A stretch of DNA of 64,000 nucleotides. It comes from Bacillus sp. CECT 9360. GTDB lineage: Bacteria; Bacillota; Bacilli; Bacillales; DSM-1321. Within the stretch, counting starts at the first letter, position 1, and each line of letters starts with the position of its first letter. Position numbers and translations under genes: made by a program. The notes below the pieces were generated by a model. That model was not told where the DNA came from. It searched no databases and saw only the letters and a program-made list of their open reading frames with translations. Positions 38,013 to 46,607 of this stretch are shown here, in pieces. Location of the stretch: the NCBI RefSeq assembly GCF_918741275.1, contig NZ_CAKKNA010000012.1, positions 43,104 to 107,103 of the forward strand, read 5' to 3'.

Positions 38013-38615
38013 TTAACGAGAATAGAATTCAACGATTAGAGCTTCGTTGATTTCAGCAGGCAATTCAGAGCGTTCTGGTAAACGAGTGAAAGTACCTTCT
38101 AATTTGTCAGCATCAAAAGTTAAGAAGTCAGGAACGAAGTTGCTCACTGAGATTGCTTCTTTAACGATGTCAAGGTTGCGTGATTTTTCACGAACGCCGA
38201 TTGTTTGGCCGGCAGCCACTCTGAAAGATGGAATGTCAACGCGGCTTCCATTAACAGTGATGTGACCGTGGTTAACAAGCTGACGTGCTTGGCGGCGTGT
38301 ACGTGCTAAACCAAGACGGTATACAACATTATCAAGACGGGATTCAAGAAGTACCATGAAGTTTTCACCGTGTACCCCTTTTAATTTTCCGGCTCTATCG
38401 AATAAAGTACGGAATTGGCGTTCGTTCACACCATACATATGACGAAGCTTTTGCTTCTCCTGTAATTGTGTTCCGTATTCGGAAATCTTTCTACGTTGGT
38501 TTGGACCATGTTGTCCAGGAGCGTAAGGACGCTTTTCTAATTCTTTACCAGTTCCGGTTAAGGAAATTCCAAGACGACGGGATAATTTCCAGCTTGGGCC
38601 AGTATAACGAGACAT
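38013..38615 (-). CDS. rpsD: 30S ribosomal protein S4
   Basis: Primary 16S rRNA-binding protein and assembly nucleator, 200 aa, opening with [18 protein letters not shown] and carrying an S4 RNA-binding domain (about residues 92-150, [13 protein letters not shown]). ATG 38615 is chosen because AAGGAGGAG lies 6 nt upstream; the frame up to 38675 is leader. In bacilli S4 represses its own translation by binding the rpsD leader; conserved-looking leader structure is present here. Confidence 0.96.
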   Translation of the reverse strand: MSRYTGPSWKLSRRLGISLTGTGKELEKRPYAPGQHGPNQRRKISEYGTQLQEKQKLRHMYGVNERQFRTLFDRAGKLKGVHGENFMVLLESRLDNVVYRLGLARTRRQARQLVNHGHITVNGSRVDIPSFRVAAGQTIGVREKSRNLDIVKEAISVSNFVPDFLTFDADKLEGTFTRLPERSELPAEINEALIVEFYSR

Positions 38616-38639
38616 GAATGACTCCTCCTTGAATGTTTT

Positions 38640-38741
38640 TATTTGGGTAAAATAAAAACCGTTGTGCAATAACAATCATGATCATTTTGTTTTCATGTAC
38701 CTTCGCCCTAGCAGCTGAGGGTTACGTGATACACCTCTAAT
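38640..38741 (-). promoter_or_regulatory. Structured rpsD leader, candidate S4 autoregulatory site
   Basis: On the minus strand the leader carries nested pairings: TGTA/TACA around CCCT/AGGG (GAGGTGTATCACGTAACCCTC part). S4 is known to repress rpsD in B. subtilis through a leader RNA; this stretch is the likely equivalent. The 5' side abuts the dispersed repeat at 38742. Confidence 0.5.
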
Positions 38742-38864
38742 GAAAAGCGTAAGCGCCCTGTTCAGCCCTGACAAGCATAAGACGAATTCTGTAGGAAGGC
38801 GTTCTTTGCCTTCTGGAGGAATTTGACTTATGACCTCGAAGGGCTGGGCGCTGCAGCTAGACAA
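38742..38864 (-). repeat. Dispersed repeat, copy B
   Basis: Read on the minus strand it starts TTGTCTAGCTGCAGCGCCC and ends GGGCGCTTACGCTTTTC, the same termini as 5901-6079, with a different 80-bp interior. It lies directly upstream of the rpsD leader, with the CGCTTTTC end toward the gene, as in copy A. The rest of the 38865-39183 gap is A+T-rich with a possible promoter (TTGGAC-N16-TATAAC at 39101-39128) for the gene downstream. Confidence 0.75.
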
Positions 38865-39183
38865 TAATCTAAGTTAAAAGATATAAAATCTGATTATGAT
38901 TTAGATGGAGGAACAAAATGAAAACATAAAGGCCAACACAATAGGCTGCAATATTTTACACAAAGAATATTATATAATTTCCGTGCTTCTTAGTCAAGGA
39001 CATATCTATGGGCTAGATAGAAAGATTCATAAAGAATCATCAAAAATAAGGATATTAGACTAAATAATAAGAAGAAATTTACAATTAAGGTGAAATTTTG
39101 TTGGACAAGGTTTATAATGAACTATAACAATTTTTATGCTTAGCCAGAAAAAAATAACGCAGTAAATTATAGGGATGATAGAG

Positions 39184-41052
39184 ATGGAACAGCTAAAAAC
39201 TCAAATGCTTTATGATTTAAGAACCATTTTTTTCAATCACATGGACTTGGTAAACAGAAACGTTCAATATGACCGGTTTGTCCATACAATGCTCTCCCAA
39301 ATTAAACAGTCTCTTCCGGTAAAGGAAGTGACTTTGTTTAAGTGTGATGATTGGAAAGAGCATTTATTCATAGAGGCTTCCACTGATTCCGGCTTGAATG
39401 GGCTGGAGTACCATACTGAAAAAATAGTCCTGAACCTTGGACAGGTAGCCGGAAAAAGGTTCTATTATAACGACTATCCACTTCCCGAGTTTAAGGATTA
39501 TCAGTTAATTCTTCCTTTAATAGAGAAAGAAAGAGTAACAGGACTGGTAGCTATAAAGGAACAATTTTCCGGCTCTTTGGAGGGGATCGGTCCGAAAACA
39601 GGAAAAGTACTGATGGAAGAATGTACGAAGCTTTTGGAAAATGCCTTCAATATTAATAAAGTGATCCTTGAGGAAAAAAAATACAAGCAATTATACAGAG
39701 TTACAGAGAAATTTCACTCGTCGATGAGCATGGACGATGTGTTAAAAGAAATCATTGACACATTGCAGGAAGTCTATCCATCCTTCAGCTATTATTTGAT
39801 GCTTTCACATGACAATAATAATCATGAAAGCCTGCCTATAAAAGATTTGGAATATGGAAGCGAAAATGATGCCGCCATGCAAGCATATGTGACGGGTGTC
39901 GTCCAATTTGAAGATTCATTGGCAGAGAGAAACTCAGTGCTGTATGCACCTCTCAAAGGCAGGCAAGGAATTTATGGTGTTTTACAAGTTGTAGCTCCTA
40001 ATTCACTTGTTTTTCCTGAAACTGAAGTGGAATTTATTAGATTGCTCGCAAATACAGCGGGGAGCGCTCTCGAAAATGCACAACTATACCAGCAATCCAA
40101 AAGGCTCATATCTAATTTGCAGCTTATCAATGAAACATCACATCGATTAAATTCAAACCTCCGATTAAACGAAACAATGACTTATATGAAAAAACAGATC
40201 ATTAAATCATTCCGCGCGCAGGAAGTGGGCTTTGTTTTTCTTCTGCCTAATGGCGAGGCAAAGCTATTGGAGGGAAGCACGAAGTTTTTTCAAACAGAGG
40301 AATCGGAGCCGTACCTCTCTTATACGAAAGAAAAAATGGATATCGATAAGGAATCCTTGTTTATCGGAGATTTACACATTCAAAATATGGACTTGAATAT
40401 GAAATACCGCTCATTAATGGCAGTCCCGATGGTAGAAAACAACATATTAAAGGGTTTAGCTGTCGTTTTGCATGAGAAGCCTTACTATTTTTCCTTTGAA
40501 ATGTTTAAGTTGCTCCAATCACTCATCCACCATTCGAGCCTGGCGCTGACGAATTCTATGCTTCGGGAAGAGCTTGAGAAGATGGTCATTACAGATCACC
40601 TGACAAAATTATATTCTCGCAACTATCTAGATAAAAAGATTTACGAGTCTATGGAGCATGATGAAGAGGGAACGTTTATCCTGATTGACATCGATGATTT
40701 CAAAAAAGTGAATGATACGTATGGCCATCAGGTTGGTGATGAAATATTGATCCAGGTCGCGAGGTTAATAGATTGCAATATTCGTGAATCCGATATTGGA
40801 GCGAGATGGGGCGGGGAGGAACTGGCCATTTATTTGCCGAGAGTCCCGTTACAGTTGGGTGTATGTATTGCCGAGCGACTGTTAGAGAAAGTCAGTGAAC
40901 TGTCAAGTCCGAAAGTCACGATTTCCTGTGGGGTCTCCTACTGGAAAAACGACCGAGCCGATAATGTGAAGGAATTGTTCAAGCGCGCTGACGAAGCCCT
41001 GTATCTCGCCAAAAATAGTGGAAAAAACAAAGTTCTTGTGCAAGAAAGTTAA
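39184..41052 (+). CDS. ytrP: Diguanylate cyclase with GAF-type N-terminus (YtrP-like)
   Basis: A 622-residue soluble protein with two or three GAF-like sensor segments (about residues 20-150, 175-300 and 315-450) and a C-terminal GGDEF domain. The active-site GGEEL is at residue 543 and the RESD five residues before GG+arginine-tryptophan is a plausible c-di-GMP inhibition site (RxxD). It should make cyclic di-GMP. ATG 39184 is preferred, with AGGG nine nt upstream; ATG 39175 touches the ribosome site. Position corresponds to B. subtilis ytrP. Confidence 0.85.
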   Translation: MEQLKTQMLYDLRTIFFNHMDLVNRNVQYDRFVHTMLSQIKQSLPVKEVTLFKCDDWKEHLFIEASTDSGLNGLEYHTEKIVLNLGQVAGKRFYYNDYPLPEFKDYQLILPLIEKERVTGLVAIKEQFSGSLEGIGPKTGKVLMEECTKLLENAFNINKVILEEKKYKQLYRVTEKFHSSMSMDDVLKEIIDTLQEVYPSFSYYLMLSHDNNNHESLPIKDLEYGSENDAAMQAYVTGVVQFEDSLAERNSVLYAPLKGRQGIYGVLQVVAPNSLVFPETEVEFIRLLANTAGSALENAQLYQQSKRLISNLQLINETSHRLNSNLRLNETMTYMKKQIIKSFRAQEVGFVFLLPNGEAKLLEGSTKFFQTEESEPYLSYTKEKMDIDKESLFIGDLHIQNMDLNMKYRSLMAVPMVENNILKGLAVVLHEKPYYFSFEMFKLLQSLIHHSSLALTNSMLREELEKMVITDHLTKLYSRNYLDKKIYESMEHDEEGTFILIDIDDFKKVNDTYGHQVGDEILIQVARLIDCNIRESDIGARWGGEELAIYLPRVPLQLGVCIAERLLEKVSELSSPKVTISCGVSYWKNDRADNVKELFKRADEALYLAKNSGKNKVLVQES

Positions 41053-41112
41053 AATTAGAGGGGCCCCCGGACCCATTCAATTATTCTGAATGGGTCCGGG
41101 GGCCCCTAATTT
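41052..41112. terminator. Very long bidirectional terminator
   Basis: A stem of about 26 bp, G+C-rich in the centre (GGGGCCCCCGGACCCATTCA paired with its complement, with a 2-nt bulge), begins at the stop codon of the GGDEF gene and ends before the convergent fRMsr gene. Confidence 0.85.
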
Positions 41113-41124
41113 GTTACAAAACAT

Positions 41125-41607
41125 TTAGAGATGCTTGGCAAGAATCTCTGTGAATTCTTCAAGCATCTTTTGATCCGTCTCATCAAAACGGTTCTTAATA
41201 GGACTGTCAATGTCCAAGACGCCAATTAAGTTACCACCTTTTAGCACCGGTACAACGATCTCAGATTGTGAAGCGGCATCACAGGCGATATGTCCCGGGA
41301 ATTGATGGACATCCTCGACGCGCAGTGTTCTCCGCTCGGCCGCAGACGTACCGCACACACCTTTTCCAAAAGGTATTCTTATACAGGCCGGCAAGCCTTG
41401 AAATGGACCAAGAACGAGTCCGTCATCCTCCGCTAAATAAAAACCGACCCAGTTCACGTCTTCCAAAAAATGATTAAGAAGAGCAGATGCGTTGCTTAAA
41501 TTAGCGATCATGTTTGTTTCATCTTCCACAAGCGCAGCCAGTTGTTTAAACAAAAGCTGGTACTTTTCTTCCTTGCTTCCTCTAAATAATTCGACATCGA
41601 ACATCAA
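41125..41607 (-). CDS. Free methionine-(R)-sulfoxide reductase (GAF)
   Basis: A 160-residue single GAF-domain enzyme of the fRMsr family (B. subtilis YtsP position), reducing free methionine-R-sulfoxide. Conserved features include VNWVGFYL near residue 54, the cysteines in PACIRIPFGKGVCGTSAA (about 74-90), and FPGHIACDAASQSEIVVPV (about 103-121). Length is typical. It is convergent with the GGDEF gene and divergent from refZ. Confidence 0.88.
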   Translation of the reverse strand: MMFDVELFRGSKEEKYQLLFKQLAALVEDETNMIANLSNASALLNHFLEDVNWVGFYLAEDDGLVLGPFQGLPACIRIPFGKGVCGTSAAERRTLRVEDVHQFPGHIACDAASQSEIVVPVLKGGNLIGVLDIDSPIKNRFDETDQKMLEEFTEILAKHL

Positions 41608-41756
41608 TGCTCACCTTGTTTCTGTATATATTTACAAATATCCCCGCAATCTAGGCTAGGACTAAAGAACTTGTCGAGCAATTATAAAAGGTTATTCACG
41701 AGAAAAAAAGAATAAAATCAAAAGAAACTTGTTTTCCAGAAAGCGAGGGGATATGT

Positions 41757-42413
41757 ATGAATCGCCAGACTCAAACAAAACAATCTATTTTGGACGCAGC
41801 TCTTTATTTGTTTCACCTGAAAGGTTACCATGCCACTACCATCAGAGATATTGCGGGCAAGGCCCAGGTCAACACGGCTAATATCGCTTATTATTTCAAA
41901 AATAAACAGGGATTGCTAGAATATTGTTATATATCCTATTTTGAAGAATATATCAGCATATTAGATAAGAACGCTGCCGACTTGAAGAAAAAAGGTCCTG
42001 TAGAATGTTTATTGGATATGGTTTTAGATATCCTCAGCTTTCAGAGAAAGAACTTCCTGGCGTCCAGCTTTATTTATGGTGAATTCTCACTGGATTCAAG
42101 TCTCAATAGAGAGATCCTTTCCACTTATTTAATGAAGGAGAAATATTTCTTTCAGCTAATTTTAGAAAACGGAATCGAACAAAAAGATTTTATGGAAATC
42201 TCAGTGCCCTTGTATATTTTGCAGCTAAAAGGCTTGCTTACAGCTCCTCTCGTTCATTCACAATATGCGAGGGAAGTTCTCCATATCTTTCCGCAGGAAA
42301 CGTATTATACGGAAAAATATGCTGAGGAAGTATGTCATTTTCTTCAGGCAACCCTGTTATATCCAGTAAATCCTATAAAGCAGCAAGATAGCCAACAGCT
42401 TTTATTACTCTAG
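41757..42413 (+). CDS. refZ: TetR-family regulator RefZ (YttP)
   Basis: A 218-residue TetR-type DNA-binding protein. The N-terminal helix-turn-helix is visible as ATTIRDIAGKAQVNTANIAYYFKNKQGLL (about residues 22-50). By position (between ytsP and hisJ, near ezrA) it matches B. subtilis YttP/RefZ, which binds sites flanking the origin and affects Z-ring placement at sporulation; I saw no RefZ-binding array in this window. GCGAGGGG precedes the ATG. Confidence 0.82.
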   Translation: MNRQTQTKQSILDAALYLFHLKGYHATTIRDIAGKAQVNTANIAYYFKNKQGLLEYCYISYFEEYISILDKNAADLKKKGPVECLLDMVLDILSFQRKNFLASSFIYGEFSLDSSLNREILSTYLMKEKYFFQLILENGIEQKDFMEISVPLYILQLKGLLTAPLVHSQYAREVLHIFPQETYYTEKYAEEVCHFLQATLLYPVNPIKQQDSQQLLLL

Positions 42414-42414
42414 T

Positions 42415-43236
42415 TTAGTAATTGGTTGGTGACGTCAATAAAGCGGTGTGTATTAACGCTTCATACCCTTGTCCTAAGCCCTTTGCCTGATGAGCATCTG
42501 ATCCGTAAACGAGAGGTATGCCCAACTCTGCCGCCCGGCGGACGAATCTCTCGGGCGGATAAGGCTCACCGCAAAACGGTTTTACCAGTCCTGCTCCATT
42601 GTAATCAAGTGCGTAATTTTTTTTGCGGATCACGTCTAGCAACCCAAAAACCCGCTCGTCAAAATTCTCATCAATCAGATATTGCTTTTGGAATTTATGA
42701 ACGAGGGTGATATGGCCGATTCTTGCGGGCTTATGAATCCCGAGATTGGCGTGCAAGGATTGTTCCACGGAAGAATAGTAACGTTCATAAACACCTTCGA
42801 CCGAGCCGAGCTCATCCGCAATATCGCCAAACATGTCCGCGCTGAAATCGAGGCAGTGCCATGTATCTTCATGTTTAATAAAGTGAACCGAAAGGATGCT
42901 GTCGTCTAGCATTGGACCTGTTTCATCGAGGAATTTCTTTGTTTGTTCTTCAAAGCCTTCAATGTAATCGACCTCTAGCCCAATATTGATTTTTATTTTA
43001 TTTCTGTAGGCTGCCTTTAAGGAATTCAGCTGTTCTATGTATGCATGCAAATGGCCAGGATCCATGCCGCTGTCTTTTTCAGGGGTAGGATCAATAAATC
43101 CTTCAGGCAAAGGAGCATGCTCGGTAAAAGATATTTCTTCCACCCCTAATTGGATGGCCCTCTCGATATATTCCTCAAATAAATCCTGTGAACCGTGCGG
43201 ACAAAACGGGCTGTGAACATGGCCGTCGTATTTCAC
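42415..43236 (-). CDS. hisJ: Histidinol-phosphatase, PHP family
   Basis: Metal-dependent phosphatase of the PHP superfamily that converts histidinol phosphate to histidinol. The N-terminal DGHVHSPFCPHG metal motif, EISFTEHAPLP, LGLEVDYIEG-type (GLEVDY) and the C-terminal VYGSDAHQ are present. GTG 43236 is the probable start, as GGGGGAGG lies 8 nt upstream; the ATG at 43260 lies before that ribosome site. Length 273 aa. Its stop is one base from the refZ stop. Confidence 0.9.
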   Translation of the reverse strand: MKYDGHVHSPFCPHGSQDLFEEYIERAIQLGVEEISFTEHAPLPEGFIDPTPEKDSGMDPGHLHAYIEQLNSLKAAYRNKIKINIGLEVDYIEGFEEQTKKFLDETGPMLDDSILSVHFIKHEDTWHCLDFSADMFGDIADELGSVEGVYERYYSSVEQSLHANLGIHKPARIGHITLVHKFQKQYLIDENFDERVFGLLDVIRKKNYALDYNGAGLVKPFCGEPYPPERFVRRAAELGIPLVYGSDAHQAKGLGQGYEALIHTALLTSPTNY

Positions 43237-43463
43237 ACAAAAAACCTCCCCCTGTTCCATGAAACTGCATTCCGCTGCTTCCCAAATAAGTTATCTTAGC
43301 AGTTCATGAAGAAAAATCCATTTTTCTACAAAAAAATTGAATTTTCTAGTCAAAAATTATTGTTAACATGGTATCATAAAAGCATTGAAATGGATATTTA
43401 TATCGTTATTTATCAATAAAAGGACTATCGTTCTTATGTTTCGGCTTAAACAGGGGGCTTATG

Positions 43464-45158
43464 ATGGAATACATACTTGGTATTATTATAAGTATTTTAG
43501 TTTTTATTATATGGGGTTATTTTTTTAAGAAAAAGTACTTTAAAGAGATCGACCGCATCGAGTCATGGAAGATCGACATCATGAACCGTCCGGTACTTGA
43601 AGAATTATCCAAGGTCAAGCAACTTAATATGACCGGTGAAACGGAAGAGATGTTCGAAAAATGGCGGAAGGAATGGGATGCGATTATTACGACCCATATG
43701 CCTGATATCGAAGAGCTTTTATTCGATGCCGAAGAATATGTAGATAAGTATCGCTTTGCCAAATCCAAGGAAGTACAGCGGGAAATCGTTTCCGTCTTAA
43801 AGGCAGTGGAAGAATCGGTTCAAAATATCCTGTCTGAATTGAACGAGCTTGTTGGAAGTGAAGAAAAAAACAGGATTGAAATTGAAGAATTGAAAGAATC
43901 GTATCGTTCTGCCAAAAAATCTTTACTTGCACACCACCATACATACGGGAAAGCGGCCGCAAGGTTGGAGATGCTGCTGGACGAAGTATTGGGCATTTTT
44001 CAGCAATATGAAGAAGCGACGGAAAATGGGAACTATTTAAATGCTAGAGAGTTGGTTCTATTGATCAAAGCCAAATTAGCCGACATTGAAGTGAAGATTG
44101 AAATGATCCCACAGCTGTTAGTCGAAAGTCAATCATCCTTACCTGTGCAGATAGCGGAGCTTAAGGAAGGCTACAAGGAAATGGTCGGACAAGGCTACTT
44201 CCTGGACCATATCCAGTTTGAAAAGGAAACAGCCAGGCTTGAAAGTGAACTGGGATTATATACGGAACATCTTGAAAAAGCGGAAATCGCCGAAGTTGAA
44301 CAAGGATTAAGGGACATCGCCGACAGTGTAAACGTATTGTATGAACTGCTGGAAAAGGAAGTCTATTCCAAGCAATACATTCAAAAAAATGAAGAATTGC
44401 TAAATGAAGGCATCATAGGTCTTGAATACGAACATGACAAGGTTAAAGCTGAAACAGCCGTTGTCCAGCATAGCTATCATTTAACGGAGAACGAATTGGA
44501 AGCACAGCGAAAGCTGGAAAAACAAATTTCACAAATCTCCAAGCGTTATAGCCTGCTACGAACGAAGATTGAAGAAAATGGCGACGCGCATTCTACCCTA
44601 AGCGAAGAAATGCAGGAAGTTGAAGCACAAATCAAAGACTTAAAAGAGGAACAAAAGCATTTTTCCGGCAAGCTCCAAGCTTTGCGCAAGGATGAATTAG
44701 AAGCGCGGGACACTTTAAAAGAGCTCAAACGGAAAATGTCTGATACAAGTAAACTAGTCGCAAAAAGCAATATACCGGGGCTCCCTGAAGAATACAAAGC
44801 ATCCGTGCTAGAAGCCGGTGAAAGCTTGGACGATGTTCAGAACAAATTTGAGGAAAAGCCTTTGGATATGGCATCCGTGCAAATATATTTGGAAAAGGCG
44901 GTCTCTACGGTAAATGGATTGTTTAATCATACAAGGGACCTGATTGAAAATATGTATCTTGCCGAAAAGGTTATCCAATACGGAAACAGGTATCGCAGTC
45001 AATATCCTACAGTTGCAGATGGCCTGATGGAAGCAGAAGAAAAATTCAGGAATTATGAGTATGAGGGAGCACTTGAAACCGCGGCTTCTGCCATCGAAAA
45101 GGTAGACCCGGGAAGCTTAAAGAAAATAGAAGCTGATCTTGGGGAAGTCTTTTCATAA
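43464..45158 (+). CDS. ezrA: Septation ring regulator EzrA
   Basis: Membrane-anchored inhibitor of FtsZ assembly away from midcell and organiser of the division machinery. One N-terminal transmembrane helix (about residues 2-21, cytoplasmic bulk) is followed by ~540 residues of spectrin-like coiled coil, beginning with the family stretch EIDRIESWKIDIMNRPV. ATG 43464 is chosen over 43461 for spacing from AGGGGG. Length 564 aa is normal. Confidence 0.93.
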   Translation: MEYILGIIISILVFIIWGYFFKKKYFKEIDRIESWKIDIMNRPVLEELSKVKQLNMTGETEEMFEKWRKEWDAIITTHMPDIEELLFDAEEYVDKYRFAKSKEVQREIVSVLKAVEESVQNILSELNELVGSEEKNRIEIEELKESYRSAKKSLLAHHHTYGKAAARLEMLLDEVLGIFQQYEEATENGNYLNARELVLLIKAKLADIEVKIEMIPQLLVESQSSLPVQIAELKEGYKEMVGQGYFLDHIQFEKETARLESELGLYTEHLEKAEIAEVEQGLRDIADSVNVLYELLEKEVYSKQYIQKNEELLNEGIIGLEYEHDKVKAETAVVQHSYHLTENELEAQRKLEKQISQISKRYSLLRTKIEENGDAHSTLSEEMQEVEAQIKDLKEEQKHFSGKLQALRKDELEARDTLKELKRKMSDTSKLVAKSNIPGLPEEYKASVLEAGESLDDVQNKFEEKPLDMASVQIYLEKAVSTVNGLFNHTRDLIENMYLAEKVIQYGNRYRSQYPTVADGLMEAEEKFRNYEYEGALETAASAIEKVDPGSLKKIEADLGEVFS

Positions 45159-45169
45159 AGCCGGATCAG

Positions 45170-45220
45170 ACTGCAGGCAAACTCGATGAAATCATCGAGT
45201 TTGTATGCAGTTATTTTTTT
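45170..45220 (+). terminator. Terminator after ezrA
   Basis: ACTGCA and TGCAGT flank AAACTCGATGA/TCATCGAGTTT, giving a long stem with small bulges and a T-rich tail. Confidence 0.85.
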
Positions 45221-45224
45221 ATTT

Positions 45225-45385
45225 GGCCTGTTAATGGGGTCTGTTGATTTCCGTTCCAGGCGCTTCGCGCACCTTAGGGGCGGGCGGTGAGCCTCCTCGT
45301 CGCATGCTCCTGCGGGGTCTCACCTGTCCCGCTGCTCCCGCAGGAGTCTTCGCGCCTTCCACTCCAATCAACAGGCTTTTAAACG
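45225..45385 (+). mobile_element. MITE-like element 1 (short)
   Basis: G+C-rich insertion with left end GGCCTGTTAAT..TGTTGATTT, a centre containing GCCTCCTC, CTGCGGGGTC and CCGCAGGAGTC, and AATCAACAGGC on the right. Imperfect inverted ends GTTGATTTCC/..AATCAAC are visible. Shared left end and centre with the element at 50308-50496. Similar sequences are widespread in Bacillaceae genomes. The frame across it is not a gene. Confidence 0.8.
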
Positions 45386-45501
45386 TTTACTATGGAACGT
45401 CCCTAAAATCTATTTTAAAATGGATACATAAAATGATTGAGGTGAACAAAAAGAATTAATCAGGTTATGAACAAAGCTTCATAAAAAAATGGCACAAATG
45501 C

Positions 45502-45549
45502 AAAAGCAAGCGGAGAGAAACAGCTCATTTTCCTCCGCTTGCTTTTTTT
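45502..45549. terminator. Terminator after the dha operon
   Basis: AAAAGCAAGCGGAG pairs with CTCCGCTTGCTTTT, with T runs on both strands. Confidence 0.85.
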
Positions 45550-45563
45550 AAGACTTGCGCTGA

Positions 45564-45953
45564 TCAGGCGCGCTTTAATTTCCCCCGTATATGTTCAGCA
45601 GCATGCAGGACTTCATCGAGAGATTTGCCCAGACTCGATTCTACCGCTGCCACGTACCCGCCTTCGACTAATGGGGCATCGGCTATTTTGATATGCTCAA
45701 GTCCGGATAGTTCGATTGCAATTTCCGCATTCATTACAGAACTGCCTAAATCAAACAGGACAAGTACCCCTTTGTCAGAATGAACCCGTTGGATCGCCTC
45801 TTGGATTTTTTCCAGGCTTGTTCCAATCTCCCCTTCGTCTGTCCCGCCTGCTGCCTCAACAGGTATGTTTCCGACTGCTTGCAAAACCAGGTCTTTTAAG
45901 CCTTCCGCCATCTTTTCGCTATGGGAAATGAAAACAATGCCCACATTGCTCAT
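45564..45953 (-). CDS. dhaM: Dihydroxyacetone kinase phosphotransfer subunit DhaM
   Basis: A 129-residue EIIA-Man-like protein that passes phosphate from PTS HPr to ADP bound on DhaL. The N-terminal VGIVFISHSEKMAEGL carries the phosphorylated histidine (His11). It contains only the EIIA domain, without the HPr and EI parts of E. coli DhaM, as usual in Gram-positives. It overlaps dhaL by 4 nt. Confidence 0.92.
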   Translation of the reverse strand: MSNVGIVFISHSEKMAEGLKDLVLQAVGNIPVEAAGGTDEGEIGTSLEKIQEAIQRVHSDKGVLVLFDLGSSVMNAEIAIELSGLEHIKIADAPLVEGGYVAAVESSLGKSLDEVLHAAEHIRGKLKRA

Positions 45954-46588
45954 AAAGATATCCTGCCTTCTTCGACTACTTCCGCCAATGCCCGAAATAG
46001 ATAGTAGCTGGATGCAGACCCGGGATCGATATGGCCGATGGAACGTTCATTTAAATAGGCGGCACGGCCTTTGATTGCCTGCGTATCTTTCGTATCCTCC
46101 ATGGATGTTTTGGCGGTTTCCCTAAAAGTCTGGGGATTAAAAGACTCGTTTTCTTTTAATAGCCGAACGACAGGATACCATACGTCGACCATTGTTTTTT
46201 GGTGTTCCTCAGCTTTTCCTCTTAGTAGGATCCCATTAAGCCCTTCTTCAATGGCAGCCCTTAGCGATGCATAATCAACTTCCTCACGATCCTTTATCGC
46301 TATCGACATTTTTAGAAGGGCAGACCCGAAGAGAGGGCCAGATGCTCCGCCTACTTTGGATAAAAGCGTCATGCCCCATTCTTTTAATAAATCAGAAGCC
46401 GTTTTATACTGATTGGATGATATTGTCCTTACCGCTTCATTAAAACCGCGTGACATGTTGATGCCATGGTCTCCGTCACCAATCGCCTGGTCCAGGTCCG
46501 TAAGATAATCCCGATTGGTTTGAATGTAGTCATTTGTCTTTTCCAGCCACATTTTCATATGCTCTGCCGTTAGTCCCATCCCATTCAT
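45950..46588 (-). CDS. dhaL: Dihydroxyacetone kinase subunit DhaL
   Basis: ADP-binding subunit, 212 aa, all helical. The metal/nucleotide motif AIGDGDHGINM (about residues 34-44), GGASGPLFG (about 78) and the C-terminal RSIGHIDPGSASSY match the family. With DhaK and DhaM it phosphorylates dihydroxyacetone at the expense of PEP. Gene order dhaK-dhaL-dhaM. Confidence 0.92.
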   Translation of the reverse strand: MNGMGLTAEHMKMWLEKTNDYIQTNRDYLTDLDQAIGDGDHGINMSRGFNEAVRTISSNQYKTASDLLKEWGMTLLSKVGGASGPLFGSALLKMSIAIKDREEVDYASLRAAIEEGLNGILLRGKAEEHQKTMVDVWYPVVRLLKENESFNPQTFRETAKTSMEDTKDTQAIKGRAAYLNERSIGHIDPGSASSYYLFRALAEVVEEGRISL

Positions 46589-46607
46589 CCTTTTCTCTGT
46601 CTATTTT

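Noticed and set aside
45244..45459. 71-codon frame across the element after ezrA
   Set aside because: It lies within MITE-like element 1 and has no ribosome site; the translation only reflects repeat sequence.
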